Source: Mycogone perniciosa (Eukaryota; Ascomycota; Sordariomycetes; Hypocreales; Hypocreaceae). From it: DNA of 64,000 bases. The notes under the pieces are model-generated. The model searched no databases and had not been told where the DNA came from. It was given only the letters and a program-made list of their open reading frames with translations. Every line of letters begins with the position of its first letter. Position 1 is the first letter of the stretch. Shown here piece by piece: positions 10,078-21,818 of this stretch. A program made the translations under genes and the position numbers. The stretch spans positions 62,001-126,000 of the forward strand of contig JAOALB010000113.1 in NCBI GenBank assembly GCA_025331125.1, in the 5' to 3' direction.

Positions 10078-12109
10078 TTAGCACACACCATCGGGGAGGG
10101 TGAAGTCCTCTGTGCGGCTGCTGGCGTTGTACCTGGCATTCTTGCCCAGGCCACGCTTAGCAAAACCCTGCCACAGCTCACACTGGTTCTGGCCGCCAGT
10201 GAGGTTCTTATCGGCGTCAAGGATGGCATCACGGGCAGAGACGAAGTTGGGGTTACAAGGCTGGAGAGACAGGCCGCTGATGACAAGCTTCAGAGCCAGA
10301 TACCTGCCATCGGTGGGAACACCCTGAGAGTCAAAGGTCGGGAAGTCGGCATCATTCTTGCCATGCTTGTCGATCAAGTTCCACAGAACCTCATAGAGAG
10401 TCGAGGCCCAGATGGTACCAACAGCGTGGACGCCAGTCTGCCTGTCAACCTGCTTGTAGGTGAGGGGGTTGGTCTGGATGCTGGTTGAGTAGGGATAAGC
10501 GCGGATACCCCTGCCATTGTTAGAAACCCAGGCGCCCATGGGGTAGTCGGTGGTGCGGGTGTCGCTAGGCTTAAGGCGGATAGTAGTGGCGAAGAAGTCA
10601 GACCAACCCTCACCCATGCCACCAGACTCGAGGCCAGAAAGGCAGCCGGAGTTGGCAGGGCCACCGGTAAGACGGGTAGACACTAATGTAACTGGTTAGC
10701 AAATTCCAAGGGGAATGAACCGCGGGGCAAGGAACTTACCTCCGTGACCGTACTCGTGAATAACGACGCCAGCCTCGAAGCAGCCGTCGCGTTGGGGGTT
10801 GGCAGTGTTCCACATGTACATCCTCATGCGTCCGCTGCTACCATCAGGGGGAGTAGCGAAGTTGGCGTTGTTGAGACCAGATCCATCCTGAGAGTTCAAG
10901 ATGACAAAATCGTTGCCAAGGCCACCCTTGCCGTTGTTGTTTTCCTGGAAGTTACCAGCGCGCTCGTTGAATCCAAGGATGTACGTGAGATCATGGAACT
11001 GGTTGGCAGTGTAGAAGAGTTGGCTGATAGAGGCATCCCGATAGTCCTCCTTCCTTACAATGTCCGTCGTGAAGGGGAACTGGAAGGTCCTGGTTGGGCT
11101 GTCAGGTCGGTAGTTGTTGAGCCAGGCGGTGCCGCCACTGGGGTTGACTTGAGCAACAGCGTTATTGCCACGGGTAGTGGTGTAGTTAATGTTGCCGTTG
11201 CCAAACCAAGTGAAGGGAGAGGCATCGCTCCTCCAGGGGTCGTTGATGACCTTGCGACCAGCCTCGGTTGGGTCGTTCACGCCCCAGGGGTAGACCTCGA
11301 ACGAGGCAAAGTCTGAAACATAGTCGACCACACCCTGAACTTTCTTGCCACTGGCAGCATCGACGTAAGTAAGCAACCAGTTGTCCGTAACATCAGTTTC
11401 AACACGCCAGGTCAGGACCAGGCTGCCGTCCTCCTTGGTGAGGTAGACTAGGCGGGCCTCGGGGTCGCTCACAGCGCCACTGGTACCCTTCAGCCGGTAT
11501 TTCTCGTTACCATCCCCATGGGGCTCAGCAGAGGCGCTGTTGGCCTGGACGGGGAGGCCGAGGACATCAACGGCTCCCTTGAGAGCGATCACGGGGTCGG
11601 AGAAGTCACGCTTCTTCAGGGGGCTCTCCTTAGGGAGCTTGCCAGTGAAAAAGCTGTTACCATGGGAGAAAACCTGGCCGTCACGACCGATCTGGAAGAG
11701 AGAATATGTTAGCTTTCCCCTCTAAACCATTCAATTGCGCTCAACTTACGTTAACCTTGAAGTCAGCATTGTCAATGTCAATGCCATGAGCGGTCTGCTT
11801 GAAGTGGACATGGGCAATGCCATCAACGTCAACGTAGTGATCACCGACGAGGCGGAACTCGGCGCCGGGAGCAAGCTCCTTGATCAGCTCAGTGGCCACC
11901 GCGACATAGTCGCGCTTCTCGCCGCCGCCAACAAAGGAGGCGACAGAGATATCGCTCTTGGCAGTATAGTCAGACAGATCCGGCAGACGGAATTTGCTGA
12001 TGTCGACACCACGCTTGGCAAGGCCTGGCTCGTTCTCAGAGCGTCTCTGTGGGTGTGCCTGAACATTGGCAGCAAGGCCAGTGAGGCCGAGCAGAAGAAG
12101 GGACTTCAT
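10078..12109 (-). CDS. Extracellular metallopeptidase, fungalysin (M36)
   Basis: Three exons (11750-12109, 10740-11691, 10078-10682) with 57- and 58-nt introns encode 638 residues, the usual size for the family. A signal peptide (MKSLLLLGLTGLAANVQA) precedes a fungalysin/thermolysin propeptide (about 20-245). The mature metalloprotease contains the zinc site HEYGHG, which is split by the second intron and continues as VSTRLTGGP. ESGGMGEGWSDFF supplies the third ligand and HAVGTIWASTLYEVLW lies further on. The family form is HExxH, so the catalytic Glu and both His are intact; the residue before the second His is Gly where many relatives have Thr. These secreted proteases degrade host or environmental protein. 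Confidence 0.95.
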
Positions 12110-12204
12110 GATGAAAGTGAGAATACAGCGAACAGCGAGGACCAAGTGTTGATCGGGTTGATGAGCCTGTTCTAATCCATCAATATCACACAGACGATTG
12201 AGGA

Positions 12205-12214
12205 CCTTTTATAG
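12205..12214 (-). promoter_or_regulatory. TATA-like box upstream of the M36 protease
   Basis: On the reverse strand the sequence reads ctataaaagg about 100 nt before the start codon. The position fits a core promoter of a regulated secreted enzyme gene. It was seen by eye only. Confidence 0.45.
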
Positions 12215-14058
12215 AAGAGGAGTGATGGCAACATCCTGAAAGATGGCAGACCGACTGCCCTTCTGGATGCCTCTCCCGATGGTCACACCGCAGTTGGATG
12301 GATCACTTTTCTCCTCACGGCCCACTGCCAGTGACTCCATCGGCGACCCAATTTCGTGTTGGATAGTAACCAAGAGGCAGGTGTATAGCGAGCTCGGGGT
12401 TTGTTGCGATCATGCATTCGCATGCCAAGATTCCCTTATCACCAGCACCAACGCGCGATGCTACCCAACAGCATAGTGGATACCGTGTTTTGCCTCAAGT
12501 ACGGAGTAGCAATTGGGGAGCAGGAGATCAGATTGACTTCCAGGAAAGGCAATTGCCACGCCGGATTTTCGGAGTGATGCGGGAGTCGCCATCTTGTTGT
12601 CCAGCGTATGTAGAGCACGGGTCAGTTTGATGCAGTTGATGTCTCAGAGTATATGATACGGAGAGACCAGTATGCTCTGAGATGGCAACCCCATCACTGT
12701 CCACACGGAGATCCAACCCCTCTCGCCTAACTACCGCTTGTTTAGCGGCCGCTTGCCCAGGATTCAGCTGCTAAGTTGATGGGCGAAACCAAGTTTCCTC
12801 AACCAACTTCTTTCTCTGGTCTAGATGGCCCTAGCGGAGTCATATCCGACGTTCCTGACGCCACACCGTTCCTTCAACCACTGCTCAATGGAGTCACCGC
12901 GGGGATTTTTGGGCGCCAACAGCTAAGTATACCTGTAAGCTTAATGTTGGCCACGAACCGGTTGTTTATGCAAAGGGTTCCCTGTGGCCCCTGTAGGGCG
13001 AAAAGTCCCCATCGTGATCCGTCCAATGGTGTTGGACCTGCCACATCGGGACCGGAGTCCGGGGGTCTCTCCAATGATGCCATCTTTATCTCGGTTGAGC
13101 AGTGGGATTAAGGCTAGGTTAGTGGCCGCGCCAGCGAGTGCCGGCACTAGCGTCGCCCTTTGTTCCTTGCAGCACGATCACAAGCAGTGAGGCGAGGCGT
13201 TGAGCTCGACGAAAGTCCTCTGCAGCGTCGCAAGATGTGGTTGCAGCTGGTGGAATCGGGAAGGCGTGCAGTTGAACTAGGAATCACAGCGTCGGTGGCG
13301 GCCACAATTGATGGAGGAGTCGAAGACGAACGGACAAACTCAAATGTCCATCTCAACACTCAACACCATCCTCGCCATGCCCTGCTATGCTTTGCCTTGC
13401 TTATCGGAGTGCCGAGATTGATAAAGAGACAAACTCGTGGGGGGTTCGGCGGTCACTCCCTTATTTCCGAGAGGGGCTGCTGAACGGATGGCCTACCCGT
13501 TCAGGGCAGCTGCCGCTTGAGGAAGATTTGTACGTAATCTGCCGATGATGATCGATTGGCGAATTCGACGGAATTGGCGGAAGATTCTGGTGATGCAAAG
13601 AGGAGATGATCTTGGCGGTTGAAGGATTTCTCCGTCAATAACGGAATGCTCTTCAGTAGGGCAGGTCCCTCCCATAATGTTCGAAACGGCAAGTGCGAAA
13701 TGTCTTGGCTAAACTTAGGAACAGGAAGACGAGACTCGACAGCATGTGAACTGAACCATCACCTCGTATTCCCGCTCTCAAGCATAATTCATACATAGGT
13801 AGTATGCTGCTATGTCTCAGTGCTTTGATCACAAGACGAGGTATTAAGGAACAATTATGGAGTATTAGTTGCGAGCACGCAAAGGAACTTTTGTGAACCG
13901 AACGGAGCTGGTTTGCCTGCAAAAGCAGCTTACAAACCAAACATAAACCTACCTGCATACAGCAAAGATCTTGCACCATCTGATTCAAGCGAAAGGTTTA
14001 GGAGGCCGAATCTAGATCCTGAACTACTTTCTTGGCCTCACTGATGAATCCTTTAGCC
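12215..14058. other. Gene-poor intergenic region
   Basis: About 1.8 kb without a supported gene. Frames of 60-111 codons occur on both strands but show no domain, no coherent splice structure and no family resemblance. One motif copy (TACGGAGTA) lies at 12500-12508. This starts the accessory island that runs to about 19.4 kb. Confidence 0.4.
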
Positions 14059-14432
14059 TCAGTCAGGTATGCTATTTTCGAAAGCCCCAATCTCAAGGCG
14101 GCGAATAAGAGTCGCAATAACCCTCTTGGTCTCCGCCGCAGCAAGCGCTTGACCTATGCAGCTTCTTGCGCGATATAAGAAAGTGGCCAAGGCATAATGG
14201 GACGGGGCATTGCCAAGCGGGCCAGACTCCCGCCCCTGGTTAGTCTCTCGTAATCTATGCGGAGCGAGGGTGTCCACATTGAGGCCCCAAAACTACTACG
14301 ACCTGTTAATCGCGTGCAGAACGATAACGACATATGTCCCCAGGTATGTCGTTTTGATTTGGATGGAAGTGTTGTACATGGCTTCCTGGAGGTAGGATAC
14401 GGCATTCGGGAAAGGCAAGTTGTTTTTATCAA
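14059..14432 (-). pseudogene. Cytochrome P450 C-terminal remnant
   Basis: One reverse frame reads through the last third of a P450 but is interrupted by two consecutive TAG codons. In order it shows LPFPNAVSYLQEAM (helix K region, ExxR damaged), TYLGTYVVI..HAINRS, the two stops, FWGLNVDTLAPHRL (PERF region), and SHYALATFLYRARSCIGQALAAAE. The last is the heme-binding loop with its cysteine still present but the usual glycines lost. The final IATLIRRLEIGAF matches the normal end. CAG-to-TAG changes fit RIP. No 5' part of a P450 is recognised nearby, so the copy is both truncated and inactivated. Confidence 0.75.
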
Positions 14433-14519
14433 TTTTTATTACATGTCGATTATACTATTGCGTTGGGTTTCTTTTCTGTGCTCCTATCTTATGACTGATA
14501 ACACCACATATTGACCTGT

Positions 14520-15299
14520 AGATGGCCAGATAGAATGTCAAACTAGATACCAAGTCCAATAATACACGTCATATCAGACCAAACTCTACTGGCAAAATCC
14601 CGTGGTATCAACACCACGGCCAGCATCCTCAATGCCACAGTCTCTTGAGTCTGTCTGTGACAAGCACCGGTCCAAAAACTCGCCTATGACCCCTTGAGAA
14701 GATATCCGCAATTTTCATTGAAGTGGCTGCCATATTTTCGGGTATCTTTACTGTTTTGGATGCTCGTGATGAGTGCGGATAAAACTCCCGGAAACACAAT
14801 TTATTGAAGGTCTCTGAAGTCCAAAATACTTTCAGAGATCTCTTGTGGCGATTGAGAATAACTCCCATCGTGACATACTTTTGGAGATCAGCGCAGATTT
14901 GCAAGACTTGCTGGCTTACCTTGAAGACAATATGCGTCTGCGGCTGTGGCCCTCCATTGGCACCAACCAAGCGCTGAAGGACGAGATCGTAATCGCAATC
15001 GCCGCAGCAGTCGACGGAATATAAGTGGTCGAGTCTTCCGTGGGCCTGATAAACACGAGCCTAACCAACTTCCGTCGTAAGTTTCTCCTCGCGTGTCCCT
15101 ATCGCACTTTGCTGAGAGACAAACTCACCGAAATGGCTGTCATAGACACGTCGAGAGAGTCCCTAAAATCAAATCGGGGGTCGAGCAAGGGCGAGAGACT
15201 CAGTGTGTTGACGCAGACACTGCAAAGGTGATTGGCCGAATCGTACGACAGCCACTCGGGTATGCTATGTCCAAGGCGACCAACGCTAAATAAATTCAT
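14520..15299 (-). pseudogene. Decayed gene, possibly HET-type (heterokaryon incompatibility-like) N-terminus
   Basis: Two in-phase exons are readable: 15129-15299 from an ATG (MNLFSVGRLGHSIPEWLSY) and 14920-15060, joined by a 68-nt intron (GTGAGT...TTAG). They carry LCSVC...LSLSPLLD and then LYSVDCCGDCDYDLVLQRLV, resembling the paired CxxC region that precedes HET domains. The frame continues to a stop at 14629. Beyond it, in the same frame but crossing more stops, comes GILPVEFGLI, reminiscent of the LP.xF.LIDV motif that opens HET domains. The rest of a HET domain is absent. I consider it a truncated, RIP-decayed copy. The family call is weak and the broken state is better supported. Confidence 0.4.
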
Positions 15300-16687
15300 G
15301 GCACCATAGTTGACTGCCACAAACAGATCGCAGACACCTGTATTGTCGTTGGATCAGTTCAAATAGTGCATTTCGACAGAGCCAGAAGGCCTATCACTAT
15401 CACAGTCCAATGCCTTTTATGACTATGCCACCCACAATTAGGGACAGCATGTTCGTGAAGCCTTAATGGAAGTAGGGGTTTGATTCTTTCATCTTCTTCA
15501 GAACAACACATTGATTTTCACGAGCATCAACTTGTCGGATAACTTCGGTGTGGTTGTTGGAATGCTTATATGTCTGGTATGCAAGGGAGTCAGTGGGCTT
15601 ACATGCGGTGAAATATAACGCGCCACGTTGTCTTTCTCTGATACATTCGGGGGCCCAAAATGCCCTATGTTTGTGATGTGTTCAGACTGACTACATAACC
15701 TTTTCAGACAATACAGCTGCTGCTGCTGCTCCAGCCACTGTCATTAGTACAAAGAGTAGCAGAATTCAGCAAATTTAAGAATCGACAATGAGTCATAGAT
15801 CAGCTTACAAGATGAGAATAAAGTAGCAAACGTGATGTTTATGTTGTCTCATTTACACTAGGTAAGAGATAATGTATCCAACAAGGAGAGGCTTTCGAAA
15901 CTCTGATAGCATTCCAGTTGAATGAGACATAATGAGCTGTGACACCCCCGATGTGATTACATCGCTGTGGCTGAAATATGATAGTTATTACTCGGTGGCA
16001 AGAGTTGGAAAAGGAGTCTGGATTGTCTCATGTGACTGGGAGGCGGTATAAACATCGCCCTCCGATGACGAGTATATTTCCAGTTGACAGCAGATGTATG
16101 AGAGATGTCTCAGTGTTAATTGAGGAAAGCGGTTTCTGGTTGTTGCACTATTGTACGCCAGTCAGCTGTTTACATTTCTCTCTATCCCTTCAGTCGGCCT
16201 TCATCTACCATCTCCACCGACCTCCTTTTTACGCTGATCTCTCTGTATTTAAGGAGCAACATCTCTTCTCAATCAACTCGCAAACAAGATTCTTCAATTT
16301 CATATGCCCAAAGGCATCTTCATATTTGTTGCCGGCTATAGGTGATCGCTGCTGTGTAACACTCTACCCAAGGTGGACTTACACAATAGGTTGACGTCAG
16401 TAAAAGAAAAAATTATTATTGCGAGTACGTTTCCGTACACGTCTTCGTTTTTAGCCCTTTTTTATTTATATCTGCCCCCCAAACAGTGCCGGACAAACAG
16501 ACTTCCCCCCTGTTTGCGGAACGACAACTGTGCATGTAAAGATCACCCCCTTCACAACCATCACTCTCCGGATACTCATCAACTCGACTGTTGGCATCAC
16601 AGCTCAAAATCCAAGGTCTGCTACCAGCTTGCTGAAATAGCTAGATGTGTTTTCTCACTGCATATCTAACACACTGTCACAGCCAAA
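15300..16687. other. Intergenic, no supported gene
   Basis: About 1.4 kb upstream of the small secreted protein. It contains a short GCT-repeat tract (about 15714-15731). A 138-codon forward frame (15978-16394) lacks any domain and is rejected. Confidence 0.35.
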
Positions 16688-17074
16688 ATGAAGCCCTTCT
16701 TTGCCATCGCTTTCCTAGCTACGGGTGTTCTCGGCAAGGATGAGCCGTGCAGCGATAACCTTGAATGCGCTTTAGATTGCATCGAAGGCCAATACCACAT
16801 TATCGCAGGTCCCGACGGGGTGCCTCAATTTGGTTGTTCAATCGGGTTGCACCTATTTGATGTTAAGGCCTGCAAAGTTGACAGGCCCGGCAGCTATTTG
16901 ACGATAAGCAATGCTTGCAGTGTCTTCTCCGGGGTTTCGTGTCCTAGAGGATGTCTTCTCCGGGACATTTCTACCCAGGGGTTTGACGGTATGTGTGCTG
17001 CAAATGGAGGAGAGGTAGAAATTACCGTGACGGGTGTCTCGAGCAGAGATGGACTCAAGAAATGTTCCGCTTAA
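16688..17074 (+). CDS. Small secreted cysteine-rich protein (candidate effector)
   Basis: A single-exon gene of 128 residues begins with a clear signal peptide (MKPFFAIAFLATGVLG, cleavage near 16-17). The mature part of about 110 residues has ten cysteines, an even number consistent with five disulfides. There is no membrane segment and no GPI signal. I do not recognise a family. Size, secretion and cysteine content are those of candidate fungal effectors or antimicrobial-type proteins, but that role is inference. It lies alone in a gene-poor island next to two decayed genes, a setting often seen for lineage-specific secreted proteins. Confidence 0.7.
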   Translation: MKPFFAIAFLATGVLGKDEPCSDNLECALDCIEGQYHIIAGPDGVPQFGCSIGLHLFDVKACKVDRPGSYLTISNACSVFSGVSCPRGCLLRDISTQGFDGMCAANGGEVEITVTGVSSRDGLKKCSA

Positions 17075-19470
17075 CCGGGAACAAGAAGCTCTTAGCTAAA
17101 TCATTCGATATGCGAGTTTGCTAAGGTCGATGGAACCACGAGAGGAAGGGATGCTTAAGGAGCTCAGCCTATGCTGAGTGTGGATGTTGAACCTATTTCA
17201 TAGCACAATTTATTATATATTTGCTCCTTCCGTCGCAAGTTTATTAGCAAAAATTACGGCCTATACACTGACAAGTGGACTACGAGGTAGAATAGGGACT
17301 TATATAGCTTTAATCCCTTGCACGTTGGTTGCTGTTAACTGAGCCGAATTCATATCAGAAAATCACTGTGAGGATTGAGTTCTCTTTTTTCTTTGTCAAT
17401 CATTGGAACTATGAAATATTCAAGGACGCCAAGCAACAACCTCGATGAGACTATGCGTCATTATAGAGCACAACATCACCAGTTCAGTATCATGCCCCAG
17501 TATTGTTTCAAGAGACGCGCAAAGTGGCAATTAATTGATCTTGAAATTAATTGCGGGTTTAATTTGGGCTTAAAATGGCAGCCGTCATTCATAAGCGCCC
17601 ATCGCCTCGCTCTCATCTAAAACGGGGAGGCCTACTCCGTACTCCGTATAATATGGGGGATAGTTCCTTATATTAGCGCTGTCAATTTAGGGTGCCGAGA
17701 CCAGTAGAATACGCAATACAGTGCACAGACTCCAACGCGCACTGGGCTTCGTCTTCACGCACATCCTGACAGAGATTAGCTAACCGCTTTATTACATATT
17801 ATTATGTGGCTGGCAACGAAAACCTCCATCCATTCATCACCATCATCCTAAGATAGTACATACAATCATCCTATCCAACCAACCAACTAGCTATGTATCT
17901 TCTTGTGATGTTTACCCAAGTTGCCGCCACAAGTGACCAGTCATCTACAGGGTATTGGCGCCACCCTCCACTTGGCCGGCAATCGTTGCCGCCTAAGAGA
18001 TCAGATTCTCCACCAGAGGCCACACCAACTCTTGAGTTGGCACTTGGAACTCCAGCGTATCGATGACCTCATACGCACAGAAGCTGCTGGAGGGGCTCGG
18101 TTCATGGGCTGGCCAGGGGAGATGAATCAATAGGTGATCTTGGAATTGATAACATTTATTCTTTTCCATACAGGGCATCTTTCTTATCCGCAGATGGGGA
18201 CCAACCAGGGAAGGACTGACGAAACCGATTTCGACATACGTCGTTTGTGGGCTGTGCATTGATCTGCGCGCGCTGATTGCTGATCATGACAGGAACAGGG
18301 ACAGGGACACCAAACTCACTTCACCACGTTATATCGACGAGGTTGGGAGCCGGCTTTCATCGAGATCGACCTTTGGAGGGGTAAAATGAGGGGCAGCTCT
18401 TTTTGTGGTGGCTTCTTTGCTGCAAAATAACGCTCAATGGTCTTTTTCACCACTCATGTTGTCGAAACATTTCGAGACACTGGGACGGCTACATATTGGC
18501 ATGGAGGGACAAAGGGCAAACCATAGCCCTAATTGCTACTGGCTCTGCCTCCCGTTATAGTTTATGCCGGAAATACTAATTTGACGGTTTGTGCTGCGCC
18601 GGCCATGGCAACGTAACGGGCTTTTCGACGTCGCATGGCGGCCACTAATGTGCTGCATCTTGTCCACCACTGTCACCCCAAGCAACACTTGGCAGACGGT
18701 TTTGCCTCTAAGGAGTAGTAGGACGGAAATAAACACTGATGAGTGGCTTGTTCTCTAACGGCGAGTGGATTTACACAGGATTCTGGCCGAGGCCACAATA
18801 AATCCGCATCATCAGAATGACGACTCATCCTTCTTTCTCCTCTCTTGGCAAAACTGCTCGGTGTGGGTGGATAATATGCCGTCACTTACGCACTGAGAGA
18901 TCTGACCGGCACATTGCTCCGTAAGTGATGAGGTTGGGTTCCGCATTCAATGCATCACGGTTTTCTTCCCTCCCAGAGTATACGCCAGACGTTGACTACA
19001 TCAGATGTGGCAATGTCCCAACCACCCCAAGTGGATTAGCCTCTCCACAGCCCAGCTTGCCAGTATAGCGTCAAGGTTATCGACTTGTTTGTTGGTTTGC
19101 TTATCCTTGTCCAGCGATGATGTAGGAGACGGAGTGAATATATATGAATCTTGCAATCCCTCTCCAACTCCCTTCTCCCTTCACAACCATCAATTCCAAT
19201 CCACAGGATCGAATACATTACCCATTTCAAAGCATATTGCTGGTGCCTTGCATTTGTTTTGCCCTCGCTATTGATTCCTCGTTCCGTCTATCGCTTGGAA
19301 AGAGAATCATCCTGTCGCTTCTTCTTACACGGGGTTATTTGCTCAATCTGAGACAAAGACAATTGACACCCTAATACAGCAGGTATGTACTCTCTATATA
19401 CACTCCTGTGATTGACTCTTCACCAGCATCATGGAAGACACCACGACTAACAACATCTCTTTCAGTCGTC
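17075..19470. other. Long intergenic region and leader of the PIR protein gene
   Basis: 2.4 kb without a supported gene. It holds a double TACTCCG motif at 17633-17648 and a TATATA-rich stretch near 19138 that could serve the next gene. A probable 5'-UTR intron at 19383-19465 (GTATGT...gactaac...TTTCAG) ends five bases before the next start codon. Confidence 0.45.
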
Positions 19471-20497
19471 ATGAAGTGGACTCCCCTGGCAAATCTTGCC
19501 CTCGTGGCCACAGCATATGCTGCGGGCGGCGTCACGGACAACGTTGCGCCCAATGGAACCGCCCCTGCGGGCTGCAGTGCTTCTTTCAATGGCACGTTCC
19601 AGGTCACCACTAGCAAGTTGACCAAGCGGGCCATGCATGTAAGTGTTCTCGAAGATCAACTCTCGTCTTCGTACTCATGAATGACACGTCATATAGAAGC
19701 GATCTTGCGACAATCCCGATGCCCTGCTGTTAACTCTCGAAAACGGTATTCTGAAGGATGCCAAGGGCCGCACTGCTTACATTGCCTCCAACTACCAATT
19801 CCAGTTCGACGATCCCCCTCAGTCCGGCGCCATCTACACTGCTGGTTTCTCCATTTGCACCAACGGCGCGCTGGCTCTGGGACCCTCCACAACCTTCTAT
19901 CAGTGCCTGTCCGGAAGTTTCTACAACCTGTATGACCGCTACTGGGCGCTTCAATGTGAGCCTATCGACATCATTGCCTTGCCTTGCAACGGCGGTGACA
20001 CCAATGGCGGCAGCCACCAGACCGTTGGCACCCAGATCGTCCAGACCACCGTCGTGTCGGTCATCTCTGACGGCCAGCCTCAGGTCCACACGACCACGGT
20101 TGCCATTCCCTTGTGCCAGATTGGTGATGGCCAGGTCCAGGCTCACACAACACCATGCGCCTCCCTCACATCACGTCCTCCTCCCGGCACCCAGATTTCC
20201 GGTCAACCCCAGGCGCCAAACAACACTGCCACTCTACCGGTTATCACACAGATCTCCGACGGCCAACCACAGGTTCCCACCAGAGCCCCTACCCCGTCTT
20301 ACCCTGTTATCACTCAAATCCCTGATGGCCAACCTCAGGTTCCCACTGGAGGTATTAGGCCTCCCATCGGTACTGGCACTGGTGTTGTGCCCCCTGTTCC
20401 TTCAGCTACTCAGGTGCCAGCCAACAGTGGCTCGAAGACTCTCCCTGGCATCACTGCTGCGCTGGCCCTCGCGCTGGCCGGTCTTCTCGCCCTGTAG
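19471..20497 (+). CDS. PIR-repeat cell wall protein with C-terminal GPI signal
   Basis: Exons 19471-19638 and 19697-20497, with a 58-nt intron, encode 322 residues. A signal peptide (MKWTPLANLALVATAYA) and a short pro-region end in Lys-Arg (Kex2-type) sites near 53 and 58. The conserved domain contains LLLTLENGILKDAKGRTAYIA, FQFDDPPQSGAIYTAGFS, and a cysteine-bearing YQCLSGSFYNLYDRYW. Five degenerate PIR repeats then follow (QISDGQPQV type, about 175-280). The tail is hydrophobic (LPGITAALALALAGLLAL) and typical of GPI attachment. PIR repeats are ester-linked to beta-1,3-glucan, so the protein could be held in the wall by two routes. Confidence 0.85.
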
Positions 20498-20954
20498 ACT
20501 GAAGATGTCTCGCGGCAAACGAGCATATGTCTCTATATCTAAAATCATATTTATAAGCACATGATACAGAATGTATATGACTTCTGCTGGGTCCGCGAAA
20601 TGGATTCAACAGTACGAAATGAATAGGGGGAGTGGATTTAATGACTGGATAGGCAGTTGAGAGTAATGACAGCGGATAAGTACGGGGATTGGAAATACAC
20701 GGAATATCACATATAGTCTATCAGCATTCCGTACAAATAAAAACGATTTAATGATCAGGAATACCACATTGGGAATGAATCGTGAGAAAGGGTGAGTAGA
20801 AGCGCTTGGTGTGGCCAGTGCTCAAGTCAAGATTACATAATCCGTACAGCATGATGCAAAGGAAGCCAAGTATCAGCCAAAGCAAGCTCTCAACGCATCT
20901 CAGAACTTCCCCCAGACTTTATCCCCGACTTTTTCCACAGGCGAGCCCGCCAAA
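20498..20954. other. Intergenic between two forward genes
   Basis: This is the 3' region of the wall protein and the promoter of the WBP4-like gene. Nothing else is recognised. Confidence 0.35.
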
Positions 20955-21818
20955 ATGTCTGAATACTGGAAATCAACACCAAAATACTGGTGCAAACATT
21001 GCTCCTGCTATGTGCGCGACACCAAAGTCGAGCGACAAAACCACGAGACTACGGCCAAGCATCAGGGCGCGTTGAAGCGCTTCTTACGAGACCTACACCG
21101 CGGTCACGAGCGAGAAGAGCGCGAAAAGGATCGCGCACGACAAGAGATTGCTAGGCTGAATGGAGTGGTCAGCGGGTCATCATCATCAGGACCTTCTGGT
21201 TCCGGCGCGCGTAATGCTGCGGCTGGGAAAGCTGCGGGTGCGGCCCCGACCGAATCGCAGCTAAAGTCTCAAAGGGAGCAACTCGTGGCGCTGGGAGTCG
21301 CTGTGCCGGATGATTTCAGGCCGGAGATGGCTATGCCTGGAGAGTGGACGGTTACGAGCACGCGTGTCATCGAGGACAGGGATGAAGAACAGGGAGAGGG
21401 CAAGCTCGCGGCCAAGGCAACTGGGATCAGGAAGCGTGAGGAGACAGAGGAGGAAAAGGAGGAGGAAGAGGCTGTACGCGGCCTGTTCAAGAAGCCGAGG
21501 AGATGGGGCCGCGATTCAAAAACGATGCCACAGGACGAGGACGCAGAGCTGGATGCACTGCTTAGCGGAACGATGCCCCTAAAACAACAGACAGACATGA
21601 AGCCAGATGTTGTCAAGAAGGAAGAAGATGGCGAAGATGTAAAGAAGGAGGATATCGCCATCAAGGAGGAACCAGACACCGAATCCCGAGGTTTCACTGG
21701 TACCGAGGCCAGCGACGAGCCCCTCATGAAGTCTGAGGTGGAACCAGGGGACACGGCTGTTCCTGGCCCGGCAGTGGTGTTCAAGAAGCGAAAACCGAAA
21801 GGGATTCGCTCGAAATAA
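20955..21818 (+). CDS. U1-type zinc-finger splicing factor, WBP4/FBP21-like
   Basis: A single-exon gene of 287 residues. The N-terminus, MSEYWKSTPKYWCKHCSCYV, ends a matrin/U1-C-type C2H2 finger (about 11-37; CKHC then H...H in NHETTAKHQGALKRF). A charged helix follows (RDLHRGHEREEREKDRAR). The rest is acidic and disordered, with a basic KKRKPKGIRSK end. The finger and the WK.TPKYWCKHC start are diagnostic of the WBP4/FBP21 family of spliceosomal B-complex proteins. WW domains, present in animal WBP4, are not visible, which is usual for fungal members. Confidence 0.85.
   Translation: MSEYWKSTPKYWCKHCSCYVRDTKVERQNHETTAKHQGALKRFLRDLHRGHEREEREKDRARQEIARLNGVVSGSSSSGPSGSGARNAAAGKAAGAAPTESQLKSQREQLVALGVAVPDDFRPEMAMPGEWTVTSTRVIEDRDEEQGEGKLAAKATGIRKREETEEEKEEEEAVRGLFKKPRRWGRDSKTMPQDEDAELDALLSGTMPLKQQTDMKPDVVKKEEDGEDVKKEDIAIKEEPDTESRGFTGTEASDEPLMKSEVEPGDTAVPGPAVVFKKRKPKGIRSK

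Noticed and set aside
10735..10750. HEYGHG in the M36 protease as an inactivating change
   Set aside because: Both zinc His and the catalytic Glu are present; the Gly lies at a variable position of HExxH, so activity is expected.
10021..11316. Forward frames antisense to the M36 protease
   Set aside because: Shadows of a well-supported reverse gene with in-phase introns.
13653..13988. 111-codon reverse frame in the gene-poor region
   Set aside because: No domain, no splice structure, random-like sequence.
15978..16394. 138-codon forward frame
   Set aside because: Composition is unlike a protein, with no signal or domain and no neighbouring exons.
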